The translations under genes and the position numbers were made by a program. 64,000 bases of DNA from Rachycentron canadum (lineage: Eukaryota > Chordata > Actinopteri > Carangiformes > Rachycentridae): the NCBI GenBank assembly GCA_038496675.1, contig CM076651.1, positions 255,114 to 319,113 on the forward strand. Reading direction: 5' to 3'. Below the pieces are notes generated by a model. The model saw only the letters and a list, made by a program, of their open reading frames with translations. It was not told the origin of the DNA and made no database searches. This document shows, piece after piece, positions 12,818 to 23,820 of this stretch. Each line of letters opens with the position of its first letter. The first letter of the stretch is position 1.

Positions 12818-13724
12818 CTAATCGGTCGATTTCTCTGAGGCTAAGGCAACAGCCTGACCGAGTGCCTCCTTGTTGAAGGCAATAAAGCAGTTTGATTGGT
12901 CAGACGTATTGATGGGGCGGGCCTCGCGTTTGGTTTCCTTCATAATAGTAGTCAGACGGTGGCAACAGCACTTACGAATCCCAACAACGGTGGAGAGGAT
13001 GATTGCACTTGCCAGCAGGGCAGCGCCACTGAGGAAGAAGGTGGCTGTGTAACTTCCTGTGATGTCAACCAGCCAGCCTAAAAACCAGAGAAGAAGAGAT
13101 CAGCTGTGATATTAGTCTACAGTGTCTGACACTGAGTTAAAGGAGAAACCAGCTTCTGTTAGAACTGTGCTCAGAGACCAGGTCTGGTCTTTGCTCCCTT
13201 GTCAGAGGTCCTGCTGGTCTCAGTTTTGACCTGAGCCTTTGGTTTCAGGATCAATCAGGTACTGAAAAAAGTCTTTTTAATTGTGAAAAGACTTTTGTTT
13301 TTTTTAAATTTAAAGATTTACTTTAAATTAATTAAATGTTGGAACATGTTGGAGCATCTGTTCTGTGACATCACATTCGAGTGTCTTAAAAAAAGCTCTG
13401 ACTCTGGACTTAAATTTGACACCATAATGACACTGTGAAGTAATGTGGGTGTAGCTGTCCTCACCTCCGATGGGTGGGCTGATGAGGTAGGGGATGGCGT
13501 GAAGGAAGTAGACCACTCCAAGTGCAGAAGCCAGGTATGGAGCTCCCACCACATCTGATGTCACCACTGGGATCAGAGCCACGTAGGCCCCATCAAAGTA
13601 TCCGTAGAGGACGGCGAAGGGCACGAGGAGCAGGAAGGAACGAAGCAACGGTGTGAAGAGGCAACAGATTCCCTCCATCGCCACTGAGAAGATGTAGCAC
13701 GCCAGACGGTACGGCTTCAAACAC
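12818..13724 (-). CDS. slc16a12: Monocarboxylate transporter, probably SLC16A12 (MCT12), last two exons only
   Basis: Multi-pass plasma-membrane transporter of the SLC16 (major facilitator) family; MCT12 transports creatine in mammals. Two - strand exons are visible. 13724-13465 encodes hydrophobic helices with a tract GYFDGAYVALIPVV and the motif SALGVVYFLHAIPYLISPPIGG. 13077-12818 begins GWLVDITGSYTATFFLSG, the last transmembrane region, and ends in a polar cytoplasmic tail of about 50 residues with TAG at 12820-12818. The phase-1 junction (G|GC) is consistent. The helix sequence and linkage to kif20b, close neighbours on human 10q23, favour SLC16A12 over SLC16A9 or A14. The cytoplasmic tail differs from what I recall of the human one. 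The N-terminal helices are missing: after 13724 only about 370 bases remain before the N gap, and no further exon appears beyond the gap. Confidence 0.75.
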
Positions 13725-14034
13725 CTGAGGCAGAGGAACACAATGACAAGGGGAAGGTTTACGTCAATGAACGGATTCCTTCATCTTTGATGTCAACCAG
13801 CAGCTCCAAAGACCAACTGTCAGATTCAGATCAAGTTCTGGATTAGGTTCTAGATCAGGACCAAGTCTCAGGTCATGAGTCCTGAGGAAATATCCCTAAC
13901 TAACCCAAACCCCCTTTAACCAGATCGGCGCCAGAAAGGAAAAGGTTTGTCCTTGGGCCAGAATCCTAAGTTTGGTTCAAATCAGTTCAGGACTTTTACA
14001 GTCCTGCTGACAAACACACAGACACAGGTGAGAA

Positions 14035-14098
14035 TGAGGGGGCGACTCCACTGGTTGTTAAAGAATCAGATTGTATTGAAGTCTATGGGAAAATGTCC
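14035..14098 (-). repeat. Dispersed repeat family X, copy A (cut by gap)
   Basis: The segment holds GGCGACTCCACTGGTTGTTA and CAGATTGTATTGAAGTCTATGG. This is the reverse complement of sequence found again near 50745, 52510 and 63760. It runs into the assembly gap, so its right end is unknown. Confidence 0.75.
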
Positions 14099-14598
14099 NN
14101 NNNNNNNNNNNNNNNNNNNNNNNNNNNNNNNNNNNNNNNNNNNNNNNNNNNNNNNNNNNNNNNNNNNNNNNNNNNNNNNNNNNNNNNNNNNNNNNNNNNN
14201 NNNNNNNNNNNNNNNNNNNNNNNNNNNNNNNNNNNNNNNNNNNNNNNNNNNNNNNNNNNNNNNNNNNNNNNNNNNNNNNNNNNNNNNNNNNNNNNNNNNN
14301 NNNNNNNNNNNNNNNNNNNNNNNNNNNNNNNNNNNNNNNNNNNNNNNNNNNNNNNNNNNNNNNNNNNNNNNNNNNNNNNNNNNNNNNNNNNNNNNNNNNN
14401 NNNNNNNNNNNNNNNNNNNNNNNNNNNNNNNNNNNNNNNNNNNNNNNNNNNNNNNNNNNNNNNNNNNNNNNNNNNNNNNNNNNNNNNNNNNNNNNNNNNN
14501 NNNNNNNNNNNNNNNNNNNNNNNNNNNNNNNNNNNNNNNNNNNNNNNNNNNNNNNNNNNNNNNNNNNNNNNNNNNNNNNNNNNNNNNNNNNNNNNNNN
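14099..14598. other. Assembly gap, exactly 500 N
   Basis: A run of 500 unknown bases, the same length as the other two gaps, so a placeholder rather than a measured distance. To its left is the 3' part of a transporter gene. To its right is an A-run that begins the duplicated AASDH/PPAT contig. Confidence 0.99.
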
Positions 14599-15681
14599 AA
14601 AAAAAAAAAAAAAAAGTTAAAACAAAAAAACAAAACAATGTGACCAGGTTATGGCCGCTACTGGACATGCAGACAAAAACAAAAGATAGAAAGGTTGTAA
14701 CTAACAATTTCTATTGCTCGACCTGTGAAATTTTGATTTTAGTCGAAAAAATGTGTCGTATCCAGCCTTCATTTTTTCCCATTTGTCGTCTACTCACATC
14801 ACGACTCTACTTTAACTTTGTGTCCATGTTATGTTTATAGGGTCTCATGCAACTGACCCGCGGCTTTGTTGTTCACTTACTTTGCGTTTTTGTTTTGTCG
14901 AGGTCCACCTCTATCCCCCCGTCTTGGTACTGAAGCTTTGAATACTGGGGAAAATAACTGCAGGGGTTAGTACGATCTATTTTGTACAGTTTAACTGTAT
15001 CGTTAGAGCTAGCTTAAGCTAGCGTTAGCTACTCCACTCTATGGTTAACGTGACCCCCGTTTTGTAGCCCCAACGCACCTTTTCTATGATTCGAGTTAGT
15101 GATTGTTTGTAGTTATAGCCATTTTCCAGCAAGTGTTTGGTATAAGCGTCCATGTTGCAAATAAAATACGACTCCTTGGTCTTGATCGTATTAGCAGGAA
15201 TTTGAAAAAGAGTTGGCGCTTTCGGGTTCAAAATTTTTCCATCACAAAATAGCGAAAGGTGATTGGACAATGGACACGTGGTGCCTTTACTGTTACTAGT
15301 AAATCCAGAATGTTTATCTATGTAACACGTTGAAATAAAAAACTGTTTTTGGGAGTAGATGTGTCCATGTGTAACAGTGAAAATGTGACGTGAATGTTTT
15401 TCCTTTTTAAGAATGAGTCTGTGTAACAACAGTTAATAGTGAAGCGTGAGTGTGCGCACGCACGTTTGAACTCGTCGTGGCGTGAACGAAACATTAGTGG
15501 GACGTCTTTCGTTTTCACGCAATACGTCATCTTCAGTCGACAAACGTGGTCTGTCTGTATATAAATAAAACTTCTCTCGCCCGAGATTAATAACATACTG
15601 TCGAAGATATGTTTTTTCAGTTTTTGTCCTGGATTGGCAGCGACAGAGGGTGAGCGAGCAGTCCGTGAACCGCTCGTTGGT
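14599..15681. promoter_or_regulatory. Upstream region of AASDH copy 1
   Basis: About 1.1 kb without a convincing gene. It opens with an A-run, contains AGCTTAAGCTAGCGTTAGCT-like low-complexity sequence near 15012, and becomes CpG-rich near 15430-15700, as expected of a vertebrate promoter. Long - strand frames here (for example 15987-15433) are antisense to exon 1 and have no recognisable protein features. In copy 2 the same stretch separates AASDH from the start side of the unknown - strand gene, so it may act as a bidirectional promoter. Confidence 0.4.
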
Positions 15682-17057
15682 ATGGCCGCCGGGACGCTGC
15701 TGGAGCTCGTATCTGCTGCTGCCTCTGAGCATCCTGACAGAGCAGCTGTGACTTACGACAGCCGTCCGGTATCGGGGAGCTTGGTGTCTCTGTTGTACAG
15801 AGATCTGGTTGAATTGTCCAGTGAACTGTCTCTTATTTTGAAGGAGAACTGCTCTCCCAGCAACGCTGTTATCGGGCTGTTCTGCTGTGATGATTTGTTT
15901 ATACCAGTGTGGATCCTGGGGTGAGTTCACTGCTGTTACTGAGCCATGTGCATGTGAATGTGAGTGTGTGTAAGAGGTTTGGATCACAGTGCCATAATAT
16001 GATTAATATCCATTGGAAACCATAAATCATTCTGTGCTCTTTGCCAGGATCCTGCAGTCTCCTGCTGCTTATGTCCCACTGGACCCGGAGGCTCCAGGAC
16101 TTCTCTCTGCTAGAGTCATGAACCGATGTGGCCTCAAATATTGTGCTGTGAAGACTGACCTCCTGCAGGTTGAATAGTTCATATTTTATTGATATGAATA
16201 CAAGTAGGACTCATTTTTACTGAAAAAAAACTTAAATGTTGTTGTAGATGTTGCTTTGGTCTGGAGCAAGCCACAATGACAACAATGTTATCACACAATC
16301 TTTTCTTTATCAAAAAAAATTTTGATAAAGGATTCTTTTTGTAAGAAAAGGCCACAATATTATTTAATAATTTAAGATAACTTTAGCTCATATTGTACTT
16401 TAGTGTTGCATATTCACTTACTGATTCACAAGTAATAAAGTTACCATAACCAACTTTTATTGATTGTTTTATTTCCTTTTCCTATCAAGCGTTTCCAGGC
16501 AGCTATGGCCAAACACATGTCTGTGGAGGTGTGTGTGGTGGTGCCTAAGTTCAAACTAACCCTGATACGAGTCAAGCTGTTGCCAGTGGCTGAGCACAGG
16601 TCAGAAACGCAGCAAACTGTGGCCCAGAAAGTGGGTGGTGCTGATCTCCGTGATGCCTCTGTGGTGGAGAAGGACTCTGGGAACAGAGACTTGGCATATG
16701 TGCTGCACACATCTGGAACAACTGGTCTTCCAAAGATTGTGAGGGTACCACACAAGTGCATACTCCCCAATATACTGCACCTGAGGTCAGTAATTTGTCT
16801 GTATTGCTCACTCTAACACATTATGTTGACAAATAAAAAAGAAACTGCTCCTCTCTCTGCTCAGATCATTGTTCCAGGTGAGTCCAAATGATGTGGTTTT
16901 CTTGGCCTCGCCCTTAACCTTTGACCCCTCTGTGGTGGATATATTCCTGGCCTTATCATCAGGGGCACAGCTCCTCATTATCTCTTCTACAATCAAGAAA
17001 ATGCCCAATCGACTGGCTCAGCTGCTGTTCGAGGATCACAAGACGACTGTCCTGCAG

Positions 17058-17145
17058 GCAAGTATCAATTCATTGGAGACTTATTTAGCTCTGAGTGGCC
17101 TCCACTACCCTTCATTACACTACAATGTGGTGTTTGTTTCATCAG
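17058..17145 (+). other. AASDH intron 4 with a GC-AG boundary
   Basis: Exon 4 ends CTGCAG and the intron starts GCAAGT rather than GT. It ends TCATCAG before GTCACACCC. The neighbouring codons (VLQ then VTPTLL) match the AASDH family, so the unusual donor is well supported. The same boundary occurs in copy 2 at 28548. Confidence 0.8.
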
Positions 17146-17967
17146 GTCACACCCACTCTGCTCAGCCGCTTTGGACATCGTACCTTAAAACAGGAGGTGT
17201 TGTCGCATGGCTCCTCGCTGCGGGTGTTGGCTCTGGGTGGAGAAGCCTGTCCCTCCCTGGCTCTCCTGCAGAGCTGGAGGCATGAGAACAACAAGACCCA
17301 TATCTACAACATCTACGGTATCACTGAGGTGTCCTGTTGGGCATGCTGCTACAAAATACCACAGACTCTGCTGCAGTCCAGCGACATGTGTGTATGCTTG
17401 TTTAAAATGATTTATTTTATCTGCTTGTTTATATTTAGCTGCAGCTTTAGCACAACTTTATTTAATATCACAGTCTTTTCAGCACTGTCTCCTCAGTGCC
17501 CCTCGGGACTCCTCTGGCAGGCACGGTGGTGGAGGTCCGAGATGAACATGGCCACGTTGTTACAGAGGGCGAAGGACAGGTGTTCATTGGTGAGAAAGAT
17601 CTAATTGGCACACACACGTGCATGCAGATCTTTTAATGAACTAAATCCATATGATGCTTGGTGCAGGAGGAGAGGACAGAGTGTGTTTCCTGGATGAGGA
17701 GGAGGCTGTTGTCCCCGGGATGATGAGAGCTACCGGAGACTGGGTGAACGTTCAAGATACACAGCTGTATTACCTGGGGCGGAGAGACAGGCTGATAAAA
17801 CGGCATGGAAAACGGGTGAACCTGGACAGCTTGCAGCAAGTAAGGTGTTGTTGTATGTGTACACCTAAATTTACTAAATATAATATATTCATATTAAGTA
17901 ACTCAACATTAGTAACATAATGCACTCTTCATTTAGAAGCTACTGTATATGTCATATTAAATTTCTG

Positions 17968-18170
17968 TATGGGTCAACTCAGCCGGTCGAGACAGATGAC
18001 CGCCCACCCTGAATGTGGTTCTGCTTGAGGTTTCTGGCTCTGAAAAGGAAGTTTTTCTTTGCCGTTGTTGCTGAGTTCTTGCTTATGGTGGAAATTGTTG
18101 GGTCTTTGTAATCAACTGATCACTGCAACTGCAGAGTTGGACGATATTTCTCTGTGTATTCATCACTAAA
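17968..18170 (+). repeat. Teleost interspersed repeat fragment in AASDH intron 7
   Basis: Motifs CAGATGACCGCCCACCCTGA, GTTCTGCTTGAGGTTTCTG, GGAAGTTTTTCTTTGCCG and TTGTTGGGTCTTTGTAA are characteristic, from memory, of a common fish repeat usually treated as the 3' portion of a non-LTR element. The same fragment lies in copy 2 at 29458-29660. Confidence 0.55.
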
Positions 18171-18654
18171 ACTGATCCTGATCCTTTACATCCCACACAG
18201 TCATTTGATTAATTTTTAATTTGTAAATATCTATGAGTGCAGCTTTAAATGGCCATATCTTGAACAGGTTGAGGTTTTTCAATTGGTGAAATAGTGTGAC
18301 AAACATAAATAAGATGACATAGCAGACAGATGCTAACATAGGGGGACAAGCCATGAAAACAACAAACATACGCATAAGATGACATAGAAGACAAATACTA
18401 ATATATAAGATCAATAATGAGTTAACATACAGAAACTGTTATAATGATGTATGAGAGGAGCCTGAAGGATTCATCTATTGTTTTCTTCTGTGTACAGCAT
18501 GAGATAAACAGGCAAAATAAATTAAATAGAATAAAACTGAAAGAGTGCAGATGTCTGCCAAGGTCATGACAAACAACATACATCAGACTTTAGAGAAAAA
18601 GGAAATCTGATTCAAAGTAAATGATCCAGATCTCCCCAAAGATTTAATGGCCTC

Positions 18655-18785
18655 TTTCCTGACCCATGCTACTGCCACCAACCAAGTTTCATACAAATCT
18701 CTTCAGTACTTTTTGTTTAATCCTGTTGATAAATGAACAGATTCAGGCGAAACCTTGTTGGGTGAGGTAACCAAGAGAAAAACAG
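18655..18785 (+). repeat. Degenerate RTE-like LINE 3' tail in AASDH intron 7
   Basis: Sequence such as CCAAGTTTCATACAAATCT, CAGTACTTTTTGTTTAATCC and AACAGATTCAGGCGAAACCT resembles the 3' end of fish RTE-type LINEs (a 'CAAGTTTCAT...GTTCAGTAGTTTTTGCG' type tail). Its counterpart in copy 2 is at about 30145-30275. Confidence 0.4.
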
Positions 18786-19776
18786 TAAAATGCATAGGTA
18801 TTAAAAACAAAAGACAAAACAATGCAATTGACACATACTTCAGCAGATACATGGTGGTAAAATTATCTGTTGATGGGCATTAACACGCCAAACAAACCTT
18901 CACATTTTATCAAAAAGAAAGATCAGCCCAAGTGGACTTTAAGTAACCAAATATATAAACGAGTCTCTGCATCAGCAAATGATTATGGATCAGCACCTAC
19001 AATCTACTGACTGAGCATTTCTGTTTTCCTTCCCCAGCTCATAGTGAGTCTGCCCCAGGTAGAGGCCTGTGCCGTGGGTTTGCATGAAGGCTCTCGGCTG
19101 CTTGCCTTTGTCGTGACGTCCACATCTGGGGACCAGAGAGAAGCTTCTACTCTCCCACACTCGTCTTTCGCTCAGCACAGAGGGGTTGAAGGGAGAGACA
19201 CAGGCTGTTAAAGTTATAAGACGAGCAGATGAGGTCATAAGTGAAGAGACAAGTAAAAACCTACAATCTGAGAAAGAGGGGACTGATGTTCTGGGCCTCA
19301 CTCTGAGCTGGTCCTCAGACACAGGTAGATGTGTGGATGCCTCACCAGTGCTTCTGATCCATGAAAGAACAGATCAGAGGTCAGATCCAGCCACAACAAC
19401 AGTGTTCATTGGCTCACATTCTCACAGGATCCAGGCTTTAGACGTGGACACCGGGTGCCTTCTGTGGGAGCGAGTCCTTGGGGACAGAATCGAGGCATCA
19501 GCTGCTGTGTCTCACTGCAGGACTCTGGTGATTATAGGTTAGTAGTAACTCTAAAAATCTTGTTTTACCACTTAACTTATTGTTCTTAAAGTCTATTTTT
19601 CTGTTTCCCCAGGCTGTTACGATGGCCGTGTATATTTCTTGTGTGCTGCCTCTGGAGTGACTCAGTGGGTATTTCAGACGGGAGACGCTGTGAAGAGCTG
19701 TCCTACTGTGGATCCCCACACTGGTCTGGTGATAGTGGGCTCACATGATGGGCACATTTATGCCCTGAACCCAAAG

Positions 19777-20764
19777 GTGAGTGCGTTTGACACAAGCAGT
19801 AACCTCAGAGGCTGAAAAATGAGCCAATGCGGAAAGACATACAAAAACTGCACTTCCTCAAATGACCATTTCAGGCTGTCCACATGAGTCAATCCCCATA
19901 GTCTTCATTTAAATAGAAATAAAGAAATAAATATGTGTACAGTCTGGTACAAAAAATAGCTTTGTTCTCTATAGCTAATTTCCTCCTTCATGACAACTGA
20001 GTGGGGGTGAATTTATTTCTGCATAATTGAGAGCTTGGTCATTTTGAGTGACAGGTGGGTGGAGCATGTTTGCCACAAATCGGCATTCATCAAAGTCTGC
20101 CCCGCAAACACCCTTCCTTTTCCCCATTTTTATATTAACTGCAAATCAGGCATTTCCAAGATTGCGATAGCAAAGCAGCCCAATCTCAGCTTCAAAACTG
20201 CTGTTCAGAAACCCATGTGTCACGTCACAGAGGCTGCATCCATTTTTATTGTCGGGCTATGGTTTTGTATGAAGAGATGTAAATGCTCTAAAGACACAGA
20301 AAATCACAGATTGATACACCACATGATGTCAGGAGTCAATGCAGGTTCAGTACTTTCATTATGCCTGTGCACCAGTGACAGCACAGACAAGGTCAGCACA
20401 GATGCACAAATGGTTGATATTTTATATGATTCTGGATAAACAGGGATGTAACCTGAAGCTAGTGGAGGCAGACAACCTCAAGGCAGTACTTCTGTTTGTT
20501 AAAATTAGCAATGTTGTTAATTCAGTTTTGTAGCCAGTGTCTTTTTGTATGATTTTGTGTCCTGATGTAATGGCATCACTGTCAATATGAGGAAGTATTA
20601 ACAGGTTTCTTTAAAATGATTGTTCTCCTCTTGGAATCCAGATTCAACTTCTTGTTTTTAGTATCTAAAAACAGTTTATATTGTCTTTTGTGCCTTTTTA
20701 CAATTGTTTAGTCACTTTAATTGTCCCCAGGCTTTAACAAGGTTTTGTTTATTAATGTTTTTAG
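19777..20764. other. Intron between AASDH exon 9 and the fused exon
   Basis: This holds about 1 kb without recognisable coding sequence. Frames listed between 20035 and 20533 show no family features and are not accepted as genes. It ends with a plausible acceptor (TTTTTAG, 20758-20764). Confidence 0.5.
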
Positions 20765-20782
20765 CTGCAGCAGTGTGTTTGG

Positions 20783-22724
20783 TAGTGCCACGCCAACATC
20801 CTACTCAGTTAGTGATGTTCAAAGACGTAATCTATGCTGTGCGTGACCCTTACGGAAATCGACCCCTCTGCATCGGACGGCTTGTTCCCATCTCTAAACT
20901 GCACAGGTATTATAAACATGTTTTTTTTTTTTTCGTTTTCTGTCCATGTCACAATTATGTTGGGGACGTATGTGCTGTACACAGGCACGATTGTCCTTAA
21001 AACACCACAACTGCCACTATCTGGAAAGTAGAGGCCTCAGGAGAGGTTATCAGTGATCCAGCCAGAACGGTTTATGTCATACATTGGTCCTTTTATTTCA
21101 TCAGAGGTCAGACATGTGAGATGGAGAATGACTTCTTTACATAACTTTTTTAAAATTTTTTGTCCCTTTGGTCAGGTGCTGGAGAGGAGGACACTGAGGG
21201 GTGGGTTGTGTCATCAGAGTCCTGCAGTTTTCAGTCAATCGGTGCAAAGTATGTTTCTAACACCAATATAATAAATTCTGACTGTAATTGTTGAGCTATG
21301 GCTAACAGCCACGTTCGTGTATCTCCTGGTTCTCAGGTATTACAGAGAGGTCCTACCAGTAGAGATAGTTCAGATATCCAGACATGGGATCAAGTCTCTG
21401 AGTGTTGTGCCTCGTCCTGAGGGAGATCCCCCTGCCTTCTGCATATTTGAATATGTTTATTTTGCCAGACCAGACTCTATTTTTGAAGGTATGAATAAAT
21501 TCATATGTATAACACTAATACTCTGAACTAAAGGTCTATCTTGTAGAATTATTGAAAAACTTAAATTGAAAGGGAGTTGCATGATCAGTATTTTATATCT
21601 CCATACTGCAGGACAGATGGTCTATACTGTGAGGCAGCGCTGTGGTCGGCAGTTGGCTATTGAAGCTCCAACCAACGCAGACGTAGTCAGCACCGTGCCT
21701 GAGTCTGCAACCCCTGCTGCACTGGGCTATGCACAGCAGGTCTGTGTACAACTTATATGCTCTGACTGTTAAGAAATGCTGTCACACCCCCCTTCTCCTG
21801 ACAGACCTCTGTCGTCCTCTCATAGGCTGGGCTGCCATACATTGAGGTTTTGTGCAAGAACCGCTACGTTGGAAGAACATTTATTCAACCAAATACCCGT
21901 CTGAGGCAACTTGGGGTTGCCAAGAAGTTTGGGGCACTAACAGACAATTTCACTGGGAAACGAGTGGTGCTAATTGACGACTCCATTGTCAGAGGCAACA
22001 CTATCTCCCCCATTATAAAACTGCTCAAAGAAGCTGGTGCAACAGAGGTTTGTTGATTAAATATGTTACATAATCTTCTATATGTGGTGAAATGCAATAC
22101 AGTGTTTTAATAGGTGGTTCCTGAGTGATGAGTGGTTGCTTTCATCAGTTTTTGGTTGTTGTTTTTTTTTTTTTACACAATAGTGAATTTAAAGCAAAAA
22201 CTTATTATTAAATATTTTCTATTTATAGCTTTTAGCTTGTCTGTGAAAACTCATTAAAATATTTGACTGAGAAATCATAAGGGACATTCAGGTGTACTTG
22301 TGCCAATCTGAATGTGACTTTGATTTAAAAACACTGTATTGACAGGTCCATATCAGAGTGGCCTCTCCACCAATCAGGTTCCCTTGTTACATGGGCATTA
22401 ATATCCCAACCAAGGAAGAGCTCATCGCCAACAAGCCAGTTTCAGGACATTGCTGGATACATTGGTAAGTGCTAGCACAATGGAACGTCACACTGTTCTC
22501 ACACAAAAAATAAAGTTGAAACATTTATCTGAATTAACACTTGTGTAGGTGCGGATAGTGTACAGTATCTGACTGTGGAGGGCCTGGTATCAGCTGTCCA
22601 GGAGGGAATCACCTCCTTCCAAGAGAAGGACAAGATGATCAGCTCCAGTAATAAGTCCAATAAGAGAGTGGGCCACTGCACTGCCTGCCTGACTGGGAAA
22701 TATCCAGTGGAGCTGGAGTGGTAA
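20783..22724 (+). pseudogene. ppat: 3' part of PPAT (amidophosphoribosyltransferase), fused to AASDH and frame-broken
   Basis: PPAT catalyses the first committed step of de novo purine synthesis, PRPP plus glutamine to phosphoribosylamine, in the cytosol. Exons: 20783-20906, 21176-21248, 21337-21488, 21612-21739, 21826-22047, 22346-22464, 22549-22724. Hallmarks are VIYAVRDPYGNRPLCIGR, GWVVSSESCSF, FCIFEYVYFARPDS, CKNRYVGRTFIQP, the PRPP loop VVLIDDSIVRGNT and the C-terminus HCTACLTGKYPVELEW. The N-terminal glutaminase domain, with its catalytic Cys, is absent. Three frame problems are seen. PTSYS and LVMF are in different frames near 20802. Exon 21176-21248 does not phase with the exon before it. 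At about 22439, AACAAGCCAGTTTCAGG lacks two bases relative to the expected NKPEFQD, giving an early TGG-TAA. From 21337 to 22437 the frame is clean. In vertebrates AASDH and PPAT are neighbours, so the fusion fits a deletion between them. Confidence 0.87.
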
Positions 22725-23293
22725 CATCTGTAGCAATGCCATGACCAGCCATTATTACAGCAGCACTGGATTCACTTCAAGCTCCCACATTGATAACATG
22801 TTTCCATTAGACTAGATAAGAAATTGTGTGGAATTCCAGTTGTGTAATTACACATGCTTTTTTTTCTGCACAGGGCCTTTCTCCTGCTCAGATTCTTCAA
22901 CCACCAGTAGTTGAAAATGCTTTTGATAACTGCCAGTGGCTGTAGTTTCACCTGCAGTGATATTTACAGTATCCTAAAGTCACTGACTTCATGTGCACAT
23001 CTGACCTCACAACACTAATGCCTTTTTTTTTTTTTTTGAGATAACTTTGTAAATGTATTTTCATTATCCGTAGTGCACGCTTTCACATTCCAAGCCTTAA
23101 AAATGAGCATTAGGATGTCATGTCAGCAAATTGCACAAGTCTAGTGACCAAAAACTGAAATTGTCTCTACTTTCCTAATCACGTTTACTTTTCTACCTTT
23201 TATCTAAAATTCACCACTATGCGTTTGTTTTTGGGTCTGACTGGAAATGTTTTCTGAACCTGAAACTTTACATTAATATAATGGAAAGTAAGT

Positions 23294-23299
23294 AATAAA
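23294..23299 (+). terminator. Candidate PPAT polyadenylation signal
   Basis: AATAAA about 570 bases after the PPAT stop codon. The hexamer of the opposing - strand gene (23374-23379) is only about 75 bases away, so the two 3' ends nearly abut. Confidence 0.5.
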
Positions 23300-23373
23300 C
23301 CAGAAGCAATGAGAACATGAAGCAAGTCTTTTTTTTCCCCCCCAGAAAAAGCATTTGCACATCGAAATACAAT

Positions 23374-23379
23374 TTTATT
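23374..23379 (-). terminator. Candidate polyadenylation signal of the - strand unknown gene
   Basis: TTTATT on + reads AATAAA on -, about 360 bases beyond the stop codon of the - strand gene at 23737. Confidence 0.5.
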
Positions 23380-23736
23380 TGAATAATGAATAGAAATTAC
23401 AAGAAATTAACATAATGCTGTATCAACTTAACAGCATAAAGAGAACAGAACAAAGAAGGAAATGAACCACACCATTCAAATAAATCGGTTGTTTTAAGAG
23501 TAGCCATTAAAAACATACAAACAGGCAAAGCAAATTGGCATCAACCAGTTATGTTGGAACCATCACACAATATTCAGACATTTGTTACATGACAATATAT
23601 TAATTGTTGTAGAATCTATGTGGGCAGGATTTTGTTTAACAGTGGAATCTGTATTCACAATTCAAGTTGGGTAAGAGGAGAGGGGGATTAGGAGAAGGTA
23701 GGACCAACACATGCAGTTCAGTGGGAGTTGAGATAA

Positions 23737-23789
23737 TTACCTGGGGGAGTAGCCATATGCCATTCTACTCTCAAGTGATCCTCCTGTTA

Positions 23790-23820
<31 letters not shown>

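Larger units (their letters stand above)
15682..20782 (+). pseudogene. aasdh: Broken AASDH (acyl-CoA synthetase family member 4), copy 1
   Basis: Intact AASDH activates an amino or acyl acid and has an adenylation domain, a carrier (PCP) domain and PQQ-type beta-propeller repeats. Exons here: 15682-15920, 16048-16168, 16490-16785, 16865-17057 (GC donor), 17146-17389, 17497-17589, 17667-17839, 19038-19537, 19613-19776, 20765-20782. The first seven join in frame and carry TSGTTGLPKIVRVPHK (AMP-binding), YGITEVS, RATGD and KRHGKRVN. Exon 8 starts correctly (IVSLPQVEACAV) but stops at TAA near 19208. A different frame then opens into the PQQ part (LSWSSDTGRCVDASP). The adenylation C-terminus with its catalytic Lys, and the whole carrier domain, are absent. 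Exon 10 encodes only LQQCVW before TAG and turns into PPAT sequence. The breaks could be real or due to misassembly. Confidence 0.88.
14599..20932 (+). repeat. 6.33-kb direct repeat, copy 1
   Basis: This segment recurs at 26089-32422 with a constant offset of 11,490 bp. Every open frame in one copy has an identical counterpart in the other, and the lines compared by eye show no mismatch or indel. The copy begins with the A-run directly after gap 1. Its partner ends in a T-run directly before gap 2. It contains the AASDH upstream region, the broken AASDH gene and the AASDH/PPAT junction. Confidence 0.95.

Noticed and set aside
13947..14840. Frames spanning the N gaps (also 32194-33105 and 48556-49368)
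   Set aside because: Unknown bases translate as X and join unrelated flanks; they are not genes.
15433..15987. A 184-codon - strand frame opposite AASDH exon 1 (and its copy at 26923-27477)
   Set aside because: It is antisense to a well-supported coding exon and promoter, has no recognisable motif and no splice support.
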